A stretch of DNA of 37,500 bases from Bigelowiella natans CCMP2755 (taxonomy: Eukaryota > Cercozoa > Chlorarachniophyceae). A program made the translations under genes and the position numbers. Of this stretch, positions 1 through 12,734 are shown in pieces; position 1 is the first letter of the stretch, and each line of letters begins with the position of its first letter. The notes beneath the pieces were generated by a model. That model was given only the letters and a program-made list of their open reading frames with translations, did no database searches and was not told the DNA's origin. Where the stretch lies: the NCBI GenBank assembly GCA_000320545.1, contig ADNK01000986.1, positions 1-37,500 on the forward strand. The letters run 5' to 3'.

Positions 1-793
1 CAGTAGCTTGATGCTACATCCCGCCCCTGCAACGGTAGAGTGACGCTACCTTACGAAGTCGTCTTTCCAAGAGCCCTGTGTGTGTTTGTTTTGCGTAAGT
101 CAGCACTTCGTCCAAACGTTCTTCCCAAATTCTTCCACCCACGCGCGAATTCGCATCAAGCGACACATGCAAATGCCAAAAAGTCCTGGAAACTCAACAA
201 CCCCCGTGGAGAAGAAACATGAATTTCATCACACTGCACCCCCCCCCCCTCCCCCGACAAACATTGTTCGCCTGCTGCACGCACAGCAGCTAGTATCGAC
301 TGCAAACACAACCAACTACCTTTTGGTTGGCGCTGAATGTGCAATTATCCGTACCGACACAATCCATTGCCCCTGCCAACAAGCATAGTCGCACTGAGTG
401 TGTGTGTGCATTAGAAGTAGCAGCAGTGCGTAGATCATCTATCTCCGGCTGCTGTTTCAAGCTGTCTTGAATATCAGTGATAGGCCGTTACCAGATTTGA
501 GCGCCTCTGCAAGGTAAAGCTTGGTGGAAGGATCCTCACGGAGTGGAGGAGACATTACATACCCCGCAGCGTGTCTTTGATGGCGTTGAAACAACAACAA
601 CAATAACAACAACAATTGCATATATATATATATATATATATAAATATTATTGATTTATGGTTTTACAAGTTATATAATCGATCTAATCTAGACCTCCAAT
701 CAGGATGGTAGTATTCTCTTCCATCGCATGCCAAGGCAACGGCTAGAGGCTCTCCGTAAACGTTGATTCCTGCATGAAATATACATATATTTC

Positions 794-833
<40 letters not shown>

Positions 834-1601
834 TATATAAGCTCACTCTAATCAAAGTAAGTAGCGTTACAAACGGAAAGATAAATAAATGGAAGAAACG
901 GCTACTCCCCCCCCCCCCCCCCCCCTTATTATTTCTTTCCCCCTCTTAGACAAACCTTTAGCTTTGGCCCTCTCCACCTCCTGGGGGGCCGATTTCGACA
1001 TGACGTGGACAACAAAGAGAGGTACATTCACCTGATGATGATGATGATGATGATGATCTTGGTCTTGATGATGATGATAAAAAGGATGATTATAGCCCTA
1101 ACATTGAAGAAAAAAAAGAAGATGATGATGATGATGATGTTGGAGAAGATGGGAGTGGGGAAATTTGTGTGTGTGCTCTCTCTCCCTGCCCCATACCTGG
1201 TCAGCCATTGCAATAGCCCGGTGCGTGGCCTCGGCCTCGGTCGCCTTGATTCGTGTGATTGATGTGATGAACAGTAGAAGAAGAAGGAGGAGGAGAAAAA
1301 GCAGCAGCAGCAGCAGCAGGACAATGTAATTTTAAAAAGTTTAAATGAAAAATATCGATCTGTTGTCAACGCTGTTGTCAGTGGTGTGGCAAAACGTGAT
1401 TGCGGGGGGGGAAGGGGGGGGGGGGGGGGGGGGGGTCAACCCCCTTTTTCCCTGAGTGTTTATGGAGGCCCCGGGGCTTTGACATCGGGTGTCCTTCAGG
1501 ACCATAGATCCCGTTGGAAATCATACTCTATGTTCGCACGGCCAAAACACCAGCCAAAGTAAATCTTCACTGTTGATTGCTGCGGGTGCGGGTGCTAATG
1601 G

Positions 1602-1643
<42 letters not shown>

Positions 1644-4470
1644 CAAAGAAAAAGCACACAATCACTCACTTCTTGGCCATCATCAACCATATCGCCATTC
1701 TCCGCATGAACCTACAGTAGAGAAGGACGGCGGTGGTGTACGGAAGGAGGGGGTTTATTTATAGCAGTTGTCCGCTGCTGCTGCTGCTGTCGCAAACGCC
1801 TCAGGAAACACAATCGTCACCGCAAAGCGTAGCAGAGAGAAGAGAAAGCAAACACAAGGAGAGTTGTTACGGATATGGGGACGAGATATTGCACACTATA
1901 TAGCAGTGGGGGGCGACTTTGTGCAAGAAACGACGGTCACAAGAGTTGTGATAGATTCTCTTCGTGAGTACCAACCACGTTGTTATACCTGAGCCAGTAC
2001 TCCAAGCTCTTTGCACCTACGAAACACCTGCGAACACGACCATTGGAATCACCGTCATCGTCAATATTATTATCGCCGTTACTCATCATCATCAGCAACA
2101 GCATCATTAATCATCAGCAGTATCATCATTAATCATTATCATCATCATCAGCAGCAGCAGCAGCAGGTTGTCGCTCGTACTCTACCCCCCTCCAAGTGGC
2201 TTTATTGAACAAAAAATGCGGAAGTTATCAGAGAGCAGGGGAGAAGACACAGAGCCAATTTTCCCGTTGTTGCTGCTTTGTCGATGATTGCTTGATTCCC
2301 ACCTTAAGGAGCTCATCGTCGTACATTCGCAACACTCCGTTGTATGCGAGGAAGAACTTGTAAGACGTAACCTGTCCGCAAATATACGCAGCAGGGCGTC
2401 GATTATTGATAGTGAGAATCATGATGATGATGATGATGATGATGATGATGGTGATGATGGTGGTGATGGTAGTGGCCACTTAGCAGCTTGATTAGGATCC
2501 TCTGGTAGTCTTTTGCACGTTTTTTCGTCGTGTGTTACAGAAGAAAATAGTCGCTGCTGACTCTCCGTATATTGTACGCTACAGCACTGCTTGCGTGTCA
2601 CCCACAGCAGCAGCAGCAGCAGGGGCATGTTGTCGTAAGGTAAGGACTACAAACAATGTGCAGAAAAGCGACAGACAACGACGACGACAAGACGATGACG
2701 ATAACGGCAGCGCCTGACCCCATATTCCTTGGCGAGAGTTCCCATCTCTTCCAACACCTGATCACCGAACCACGTAACGGCCATGTGGAATCCGATGTCG
2801 CAGTTAATCTTGGGGACGGCCTGTCGTACACGTTGCGCGGTGTATCACATCGTAGTTAACTTCGCGCCCGGGAGAACAAGAAGAATAAGAAGCAGGAGAA
2901 GGCGGGGAGGAAGGAGAAGAACTCATAGCGCTGGGATGATGTTCGTATTTATGGCTATTGTCGATGAGCTTAGCGTGGAGGTGGGCGTCGTGTAGTCGCG
3001 TCGTTGACCGACCTTGCGTTCCCATTCTTTGTATGCTTCCACCAGGCTCTGGCCTGAATTGAGCCACCAGAAGTATAATAATAACAATAATAATAATAAT
3101 AATAATAATGATAATAATAATGATAAAAGTAATTCTAATCGGATGTGTGGAATGATGAATGGCTGCCAGGTGTACATATGGTGATGGGTACGACTACTCA
3201 TAGCAACCATGCTAGCTAGTGGTGAAACAGGTTCTTCCTCTTTGCTAGTGCAACATCGTCATCACCTCTCCCAGGGATAACGAAGTCGAGCAAGCAGGTA
3301 GTTCCTAAGTTGGTCAATTATATGAAAGATTGATGCTGCTCCTGCTGCTACTGATGATGATGATGATGTTGGTAGTCGTGGTGGTGGCGGTGGTGGCGAT
3401 GATGAAAGATGCCCAATGCTATTCTGCTCTGTCGCTTTGCCCATTTCCTTCCCTTCTTTGCCTCAACACAAACACACACACACACACAGACGCGCGCGCA
3501 CACTTACATACACATACACACGCTCCACTATCGCATTTCTGCCAGTCTCACCTCCTGCTACAGCAGCCGTGGTACCTATGTGAAGCACCAAGGAAGGAAT
3601 TTAGACGGCAGTGGCCAGATAGTAGTACAAATCGAACATCGCATATGTGAAAAGCCGTGGCCTGCTTCTACATGCGGCCTCGATCAGCTCATCATCCACA
3701 CAAGCACGAGGCGTTAGCGATAGAGGAAGGTTGTTGATTGATACCGTAGTGAAAGTCGTCGATCGATACCGTCCCCATAAAAGGCATCTTACATATATGG
3801 CCGATGAAGAACAACAGCACGTCAGCAACGTGAAACTGATGGCGCCATAGATTCAGTTCTCTCGCCGACATGTAGTCATACATCAGAGCTTGGTATGGAG
3901 GAAACGAAGCATACATGATGATGGACTTTCCACCTCCATATGCGTATGTGTATCAATGCCGCCCGGAATAACGTAGCGACCTAATTGTCAGTACCATTCA
4001 ATCATCATTTCGAGTTATGTTTACGGGACATATTTCAGCCCCTATTCAGCGTCGCCGGTTACCTGTTGCATCGATTTCCCTTGTATTTGAGGGAAGCTCG
4101 TCTTGCAAAACTGACCCAACTTTCTTGATCACCCCCTGATGGAGTTATGGCTTGGTTAGTTACGGGTGTATCGCCACCCTTGCATTCATCCCGCGCCCTG
4201 CAAGTGTCATCACTTGGTTTTCGCCGTCCCCGCTATGTCCCTTCCTCCAGCTAGCTAGCATACCTTGTCGGTGAGAACATCAGCTTGGAACATTCCATCA
4301 TGATTAACTACCAACCCATTTCTGTGGTGGTGGTGGTGGAAGCATAACATAGATGCGAAAGAGGAGGCAAAGTGGAGTGGCAAACAGAAGTGAATTTGTG
4401 TTAGGAGAGAGCGGGGGGGGGGGGGGATAGATAGATATGTAGGTAGGTATGTATGTAGGTAGGTAGTAGC

Positions 4471-4502
<32 letters not shown>

Positions 4503-4724
4503 TAGTGGTAGCAGTTTTAGTCGCGTGAAATGTTAAGAAAGTAGATGTGAAGCACGACAGAAACTTGATGGCTGTTGCTCTTTTGCTGCTACCGAATCCA
4601 CAGAGGAGGGGCTTTTTCCCAATCTCTTTCCGAAGGAGATGAAAATCCACGGCTACCATTGATGTTGGTGATTACGCCGTTGTATCGGGCTTTGCGCGCA
4701 TTTCGCGAGAGCAGTCGTCGAACG
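1..4724 (-). CDS. DPYS: Dihydropyrimidinase (hydantoinase family), 3'-truncated by window edge
   Basis: This enzyme hydrolyses 5,6-dihydrouracil and dihydrothymine in reductive pyrimidine breakdown. I rebuilt 18 clear exons, transcription order: 4307-4264, 4135-4063, 3980-3934, 3787-3745, 3575-3552, 3304-3266, 3053-3013, 2820-2719, 2371-2303, 2027-1989, 1711-1670, 1527-1441, 1244-1197, 1031-956, 769-694, 574-492, 372-320, 75-50. An upstream exon at 4724-4657 is tentative and the start codon is unresolved. Seen in order: GGIDTHTHME (metal-binding HxH), GTVSIDDFHYG, AGGTTCLLDFVIPG, DIGFHMAVTWFGDQV, SYKFFLAYNG (the usual carbamylated Lys), VHAENGD (metal His), GPEGHPMSKP, EAEATHRAI, VVHVMSKSAP (metal His), AAGYVMSPPLR, VGTDNCTF (catalytic Asp) and KDDF. 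All metal ligands are present, so the protein looks functional. Only the 1527-1441 to 1244-1197 border is unclear; it may add about ten extra residues. The last exons lie left of the window. Confidence 0.93.
781..838. repeat. (TA)n microsatellite
   Basis: Interrupted alternating TA tract inside an intron of the dihydropyrimidinase gene. Confidence 0.95.
907..925. repeat. Poly-C tract
   Basis: Nineteen consecutive C on the plus strand, within a dihydropyrimidinase intron. Confidence 0.95.
1404..1435. repeat. Poly-G tract
   Basis: G-only run broken by AA, next to the one unresolved splice border of the dihydropyrimidinase gene. Length may be unreliable in sequencing. Confidence 0.9.
1605..1638. 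repeat. (TG)n microsatellite
   Basis: Pure alternating TG of about 17 units in a dihydropyrimidinase intron. Confidence 0.95.
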
Positions 4725-5323
4725 CTGCCATTGGCCCAAGACAACACATTTACACACAATACTTAGGAAGAAAACCGAATCGTAACACGCCTCTCGCAAT
4801 GTGCGGGTGCGTTGCGGGCGGGGAGGACCTTAGCATTGGGATGGCTTCCTATTCGCTTGATCGTAGACACGAAGTGTGAGCAGGTGGTGGGGAGCAACGG
4901 TGGCGTCCTGAGATATGTTGCAAATGGGCAACGGTGGTATGCCCGATACCCCTCTTCCTGGGAGTTTCGTGGAGATTTCTCCGGGGGATCTCTCCTGAAT
5001 TCGAGCTGGGAGTTTCGTGGATATTTCTCTGGCGATCTCTCATGAACTCGAGCTGCGATTACCGGAGAACATCGGCCCGGAAGAACCCAGGCTAGGGGCG
5101 CTAGTCAGCCGTGCACTTCTTGGGTCGGTTACGAGGTCGGTTACAGTACAGTGAGATTCCGCCCTTGGTAGATCTACTGTAGATTCTAGATCTATCTACG
5201 AGCAGATTCTTTCCCTTGGCGAAGGACTCCCCCCAACGCCGAACGATGGACGCCTAACTTTGATCAGACATTCTTCGACCGGTTCCTCCTGTTGAGATTC
5301 TCTCGAGCAGAGCTCTCTGCATC
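4725..5323. promoter_or_regulatory. Shared 5' region between divergent DPYS and the receptor-RBR gene
   Basis: This stretch separates two head-to-head genes and holds no supportable exon, apart from a possible unidentified first exon of the dihydropyrimidinase gene. It contains an imperfect tandem duplication at 4958-5052 (annotated separately). It also has a perfect 10-base palindrome, GTAGATCTAC, at 5168-5177, and a related TAGATCTA at 5187-5194. No convincing TATA box was recognised. A promoter role is inferred from position only. Confidence 0.45.
4958..5052. repeat. Imperfect tandem duplication, about 48-bp unit
   Basis: Two adjacent copies, 4958-5005 and 5006-5052, share the CTGGGAGTTTCGTGGA core and end in near-identical CTGAATTCGAG / ATGAACTCGAG. 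They differ by a few substitutions and one base of length. The repeat lies in the divergent intergenic region about 270-370 bases upstream of the receptor start codon. Confidence 0.85.
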
Positions 5324-6948
5324 ATGGGATTCAATCCCAAATTGAGTTTTGGCTTGGCAAGAACGGCTCCCACCTTCGTTCATTTTCTTGTTCTTCTGGT
5401 CCAGATAACTCCCCTGGTGGGAGCAAGCGTATCCTCGACGAATTTCACAACGCTGTTGCGGCTAGAGGTCGACGACACTTTACGATTCGATATTAAATTC
5501 CGAGGCTTGCAAAGGTAGTTTGAGTGTCGGCCATTTTTGTAGCCTCTCCTTTATTCAGAAAAGTTCTCCCTCTCACCATAGGCTGGCAGAAACTTCGACG
5601 GCGACTTTCGAATTTGACCTTAATCCCAATGGGATTCATACACTCCCACCGTTGACAAGTCGTCTGGAGAACATTGGGCCGGTGCTAGCTGCCGTCATCA
5701 TCAAACCTCTGTCCTATTGCAGTACCAACCCATGTGCCAGCACTGTTCGGATATATGGCATCGAGGTACGAAGAGATGATATTCATAGTGGTGGCAGGGA
5801 ATTTAGCTAGGAGATGGTAGTTGGAACTTTGGGACGCAGACAGACGAAAACAATGTGAATGCTAACCGCCTGCACGCACTTGTTTAAGCGAAGAAAGCTG
5901 ATGTAAATTGGTACTGCACGATTTATTCTCCTTTCTCCAGGTAACTTATCAACAGAAAAAATACTTTTCGAACTTCGACCGTGCAGTAGGGATTCTAGCA
6001 ACACTAAACGCAGAGAACCTTTTCAACGTCACTGTGTTGGATCCAGCGACGACATTTGCGCCTACACATCAAAACACAATCCAGCCAACCGTTACTACAT
6101 CTCCGTCTTCAACTCCAACTTCGTATGAACCAATCTCAAATTAACTTATATAGTTATTTATGTGTGTGTGTGTGTGTGTGTGTGTGTGACTGCATAATGT
6201 TTGTGTTGGTTTGTCAATAGTTTATAAAAACACGTAATGTGTACGTGTTTTTAAAATGCCTACAAATTCCACGCCACTACTCTACCTCTCGTCAAAAGCA
6301 AACTTGACTTTCAAGTGAGAATTGATCTATATATACTTTTTCACTCAGCCATCCGAGCACCATAGGACCGGTTCAGACTAGGCTTCGTCTCGCAGATGGG
6401 GGGGCTGACTACGGGCGACTCGAGGTGTTTTACAACGGTGCTTGGGGAACCGTGTGCGATGATGCTTTCTCCAGCCAGGATGCTCGTGTCGCCTGCAGGG
6501 AGTTGGGCTATTCCAGGTGATGATTCCCACCACTATCTCTGGTGTCTTCTGCTGTCATGAACATTCTTTACTACTGGAATAGTGCTAAGATTGCCTGCAT
6601 GACCGAATCTGCGATGGTCTCGTTGTTCTCCCTCTCCCTCCTCCTCTTACCATTGATATAGTGGGACGTATTGCGCACGTGCGTGCTACGGGCGCGGGTC
6701 CGGTCCTATCCACATCGACGATCTTCGGTGTACAGGATCCGAAAGCTCCATTTTTGATTGCACAGGGCGGTTCGGAAGCCACAACTGCAATCATGGAGAG
6801 GACGTGGGACTGGATTGTTCAGGTTCTACTGGGACGAGATATCCAACCCGCTATCCTTCAAAATATCCTACTTCCTACCCAACGAAATTCCCGCAAACGT
6901 AAGTATGACCTTCAGAAGAAGTCAAAGTGTCTCTGAACGTTCATGGCC

Positions 6949-6990
<42 letters not shown>

Positions 6991-8577
6991 GACATACTTT
7001 TCCGTTTTCCAGCCGACCGACGAGTTATCCGACATTCGCTGGGTATGTTGGAGAAGGCTTTCCCACATCCGAATACAACGGCCCAAGAACAGGATACCCA
7101 ACTTTCTTTGTTGAGAGAACCAGTGCAACGCGCTTTCCTACCCCCTACCCTGGCGTGACAAGCCGGCCTTCATCGGGGTATCCTACGGTAATGAGAATAT
7201 GCTGCTGTTCCTATGCGCTTGTGGTGAGCAGAAGTGTGAGTTAGCCCATTCTTGTTACCATCGAAGTTGTTCCCTATCCCATCGTCTTCTTCCCTCCCTC
7301 TGCTTGTTGCTGATGTTGTTGTTGTTGTAGAAATACCCGACTGGGTTCTGCCCAACACGGTACCCAACACGGTACCCAACACGGTACCCAACGCTGTACC
7401 CGACATCCTATCCAACTCGTTACCCAACCCGATATCCGACACCGTTTGGAGGTTTGCCTTGCCAGCAGAATTGAACCTGATTTGTTGTACTGCATGTATG
7501 ATATGAACACACATCCCCCCCTCCCCCCTCTCCTTTACAGCTTCATCGAGACCGTCTGTATCTCCCACCGGTTATCCGACCCGATATCCTAGCCCATATC
7601 CGACTTCGTGGCCTACCCACTTCCCAACACGTAACTAGATACAAAGATGCAAGTTTACAGTCACCAGGGGAGGAGGAGGAGGAGGAGGAGGGGGGGGGGG
7701 GGGGGGGGAGGGGAGGAGGAGAAAGCACGTGTAGAAAGACAGTGTTTAGTTGAAAAATAACAAGAGGATTATCATATGAGCGAGATACTTTGAGGAATGA
7801 CTGCTTTGCTGAATCAATCAGCAAAGAGGACATAGCTGCTTGCTTGGAACAATATGCATGAAAATACACCGCACCAATAAACGGTCTGAACCCTACGTTG
7901 CAGCATTCCCCACCACAAATTCTCCAACTCCGAAACCCAGTTTAACGTCGGAATCAGTAAACTTCACGGCCCCTTCAAATGGCGGTAAAATCCCTGTCCA
8001 GCAGGTAGGTTTCTGATGACAACGCCATTGACGACGACGATGATAATAAATACTACTATTATTAACAAATGCTCTTGCACCTATATCTTGCTAGGCTTGG
8101 ATATATTCCTTCTCTGCCTCATCGCCGTCGTCGCATGCTTCTTCTTCTTCTTCTTCTTCTTCTTCTTCTTCATCATCATCATTGAGAACGTGGAGAGAAG
8201 TAGCGAGTTGTGCGCTTGGTCTTGGCCAGTGTGCGGTCGTAGGGCCGACACGAGATCCATTCATTCAGCTGGATTTAGGTGAGATATTGCACTGTGCACT
8301 AGAAACAAGTCAAACTTATAATAAATCGTAACCCATGATAACGAGGGGATATGCTTCTAGTCCCCCTCCTTCCCTTCGCTTGTTATCGCTTTTCCTGAAA
8401 TGCGCTGGTGCTGGCATCGTCATTGCAACAATCACTTAGGTCACTACCGTTTCGTCGAGAAGGTGGTGCTGATATTCGCTAACGGTGGAAGTATCAATCG
8501 CCTCACGGCACGCTTGGGAACTGCAATGGGGTTTTCACCTGATGAAGGGGTCCTCGCGACTTTCGCCTGCTACTTTC

Positions 8578-8615
<38 letters not shown>

Positions 8616-8987
8616 GACTGATGAGGCAAACATGTACATATTCCATGTGTACGAGTTACATACGTATTCTCACTATAAGACGCACGATATGCTAAAATAA
8701 CAGGTTTCCTGTGACCCATTCTCCCCCATCGCCGCTGCCCGCACCGAGAGTATGTGCCGTGGTTTTGCGCGATATTTGACTATCGTCAAAAACGGCGCGA
8801 AGAGGGCGATTCCTGCCATATCATCCATCACCGTTCTTGGGGCTGAAAAGCCGATTCAAATCATCAATGTCACTTCTGCTTGTAATATCCCCGACACTGG
8901 TAGGAATTTTCCTTTGATTCTCGTCTTTGCGAGAGGGGGGGAAGAGATAGATGGGGAGAGAAAGAGAGAGAAAGAGAGAGAGAGAGA

Positions 8988-9019
<32 letters not shown>

Positions 9020-12000
9020 GTGTGTGACAGAATAATCAACATTATCTCATTGATGACATGGATATATGCTAAGACGATCCTCTTGTTATTTGTTCCTTAT
9101 CCACATTAATTTATTCTTTTTTTCTACATTCACAGCTGCCCCCTCTTCCGCCCCAACGGTTACCCAGAGTCCGAGTGCAAATCCGAGCACTTCACCGTCC
9201 TCTGCTCCGACCACATTGACGCCTTCCCTGAGCCCTAGCGCGTCTCCTATCAATGGATCTTTGGTTTGTGTTTGCTAATTATTTGTCACTTTTATAGTTA
9301 CGTTCGTGCAGCACAGATATGTGCTCTGAACCTTTCATAATCTTCCGTCACATTGTGATAGAAAAGCTTGCTTCCAACCCTACCGCGTACCCACTTCTCC
9401 CACTAGGTATCATCGTCGCCGTCAACCATTGTGCCCTCGCAATGCCCCTCCTCTGGGACAGCTAGCCCCACAAACAGCCCGGTTGTGATGGTAGCACCTG
9501 GCCGAACGTATGGCAGATGCAGGAATGCGACGTCCAGCAAGTAATTACTCGTGTGTCATCTCTTCGTTGATCCGCATCTTATCGCGCAACAGCTGACGTA
9601 TTCATTCTCGTCCTCGACTCCCTGCTCCACCTTTTTCCTCCTTATCTGCCCACCCCCCTTATTACCACATGCCTACTCAGCGAATGCTGCAGTCTCAGTC
9701 AGGGTATAGATGATGAATGCTTCCCGGCGGCATCTGGTGGGACATTTTCCAGCGGGTTAGTCCTCGATAGCATACGATACATGCCATACTTCTATGGACG
9801 TTTTGCTGAAACTCGCTTCTTCACCTTTCCATGATCTTGCGTTCTCTTACTTACACGTAGCTTCTCCTGCGAGCCGTTCTCTTTCATTAAAGGCGTCACC
9901 GAGCCATTCGCCTCGTGCGGAACCGCGGAAGACTACTTCAAGGCATCGTGTGAATCTAGGAGATCCTGCATCTTGTCTGTTAACGCAACCGAATTCAGGG
10001 ATGATGCCGAACAATGCGCTGCAAAGGGCGGCTCGCATAGCAACAGATTCACTCTTAGGTATGATTTGTAGTAGTAATGGCGCTTATACGGGGGAGTTTC
10101 CTTATAATAATGCAACTTAATTCCTTGTTTTCCTCGACCACGCCTCCTTACCCTCAGGTATACTTGCAAAGGCGATATATTGCCACGAAGTGTAATTTTT
10201 GAGGACGGGCAAACTGTCAAGATCGACTGTGAAAACGCCCCCTTCGATGCTTACTTCCTGCGGCAGCCCTCTTCTTGCCACTGCATGAGATTGAACAACA
10301 ATAATACCTACACAACCTCCACAGTAAGTCAGAATGGCGGCGCGGTCGCGATGGCACGCCAAGACTGCGCGCGGGAGTGCTTTGGAAACCGAAGCTGCTT
10401 TGGCTATGAGTATTCCGAGATCAACGGGACCTGTGCCTTGATGCTGGATTTTATGCCTGAATGTGCAGTCTCGTGCTCCAACCAGTACCTCCTCTCTCTG
10501 CAGTCAGTATATTATTCAACATAGCATAACGACGGCGACAATAAAAATAGCGATAGCGCCGCCGGCCACGCACGACAAACACATTCACGTACGAGGGAGT
10601 GCTTCTTTTTATTCTCGCCTCTATCTGCCAAACTTTTGACATGTTAAATTAACATATGGAATCGCTTGCCCTCCACCTCGAATGTTGTCTTAAGAGGATG
10701 AATGTGGGGCGTGGGAGGTGGGGAAGAATGATATAAATGTGAAAAACTTTGACGTTAAAAAAAGGTTCAACGTTTTGGCGGCCTCAAAGTTGCAGATCTC
10801 TGCGTTCCCGGTGAGCACTTCCGCCACCTCCTCGACGGCTGAGCTTGGTGCGATTTGTGGCGATCTCGGCGCAACCTTTAAATCATTCAATGTCGCGTTC
10901 GAAGATGATTCCGCAAAAAGCTGCGTGCGTCACATTCCCAGTGCCAACAGTAACAACAGCGCCGGCACCGTCATGCCCCTGGCCACAACCACCAGCCGGT
11001 GCGGCCCCGAGGCGTCGCGTGTGTGTGTGTTGAATGGAACCGCGACTGAGGTCGGGTTCGTCGGAGCTCTGACCACGGCTTTCTCGTCCGAAGTCGTTCC
11101 CCCAGGCAGCAACAGTGCACGCTACTTCGCAGCCCTTTCAGACCTCATTGCCAACGCAACGATGGCTTCAGCGAGCCCGTGCGATGTGGTGGTGGTGCTT
11201 GCTCCTTATGGCGGCAATCGAACCCAGGGGGATTTCGTTCCAAGCACTGCTGAGGCCACACGCTTGGGCGAGTGGGTGGGGGCAGGAGGACGGCTGGTTC
11301 TTGCAGGAAATCTCACACGCCTTAGACCCCTCTTCCAAGCAACATTCTCTAACAAAAGGTGCTAGCAATAGAAGAAACCGCGACAAAATCGTAGCAGTAG
11401 TCAGGAGAGCATGAGAAGGAGAGACCCCAAAAAAAGTAATAGAGCGAGATTATCCTGATTTACTGATAACGATGCCTGATATACCGGATGTATACCAGCT
11501 TTTCCGAGGAGATCGTGCCCTCTTCAGAAGCCATTGCCACTGCTTCTGTGACTCATGCTGCGCTTCTTTCGAAGTACACTGCACTCGGATCTTTGCGTTG
11601 GATATCGCCACAGACAATGGCCATCTCTACCTCCAGTCTTCCTATTGGGTTCGTCTTTCATTGCTACTGTTCCTTACGTACAACTATATTTAATGTCTAG
11701 CATTTTGCCATTAATGCCTTTTTCTCCCCTCACGATGTCCCAACGCAGATACAAAAGGGTCTTCTATCGATACGGTGAGTCGTGGGTGGCAACAGGTACT
11801 TATCTCAATAGATCTCACCCGTGAAACAACAATCGAAGCGCCAAGCACGCAACGCACACAGACACATCTACCTGCAGGTGTGGAGGGCTATGGCGACGTT
11901 TCCTTCTTCGGTGCCGACTTTTCAGCGCCGGGTTTCGTGAACAGCTCGGACCCCAGCCACAGAGCGTGGGCGCTCGCGCTCTCCGCGTTGATCTTCCGTG

Positions 12001-12572
12001 GCAAGATTAAACTCATTTCCTGCCATTCTCCGACCCAACGCTTCACCCTCTCGAAGGGATTTCGACGAGACATCGCCTCGCGAACGATCTCCGGGTGTCA
12101 AAACCGCGCAGCAACAGCCATGTGTGGAACCGGCGGGAGTCCAGGTATTACCGCCGTCAGCGTAGTGTCGGCCGACTTGGGAAGACTACGACGAGATACG
12201 TGTCCGTGCAGTACTCAAGCCAGCGAGCCATCGTGCTACAAATCCTCCTCCGCAGATGCGCCATGTGTGGGGCTGCAAGGGGCCCTTACACAACACTACA
12301 GGTGTCACGTAGAACCACACTGTCATGCGCGTGTTCGCACCCTTGGAATCGAGAGTGTCGATGTTGATGTGCTGCAGAGAAACATTACACGGCTGCTGCT
12401 CCTGCTGCTACTACTTGCCCTGCCGCCGCTGACTCTATATACTTCAGGAACGGAGAGTGCAGAGTTGGATCATCTTGCACTCTGTATCAACAGCTCGACA
12501 ACATGGGAAGACTTCCGTTCCTGTCCTATGTAAGCCCTCTACGCTCGCAGCCATATACATCCATGCAGACAA

Positions 12573-12608
<36 letters not shown>

Positions 12609-12694
12609 GCAAAAAAAAAACGAACACGAGAACATCGTGAAACCTGTACTTACGGTATCCTTATTAACACTATTCTCACTGTCTCTCTCTCACT

Positions 12695-12734
<40 letters not shown>

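Noticed and set aside
1005-1369. Overlapping reading frames on both strands made of Met, Lys or Cys runs
   Set aside because: They are translations of triplet microsatellites in a dihydropyrimidinase intron.
11775-12533. Plus-strand ORF taken as a separate 252-residue gene
   Set aside because: It is part of the receptor. Exon 11878-12301 uses the frame, but the ORF start lies in an intron and the last exon uses a different phase.
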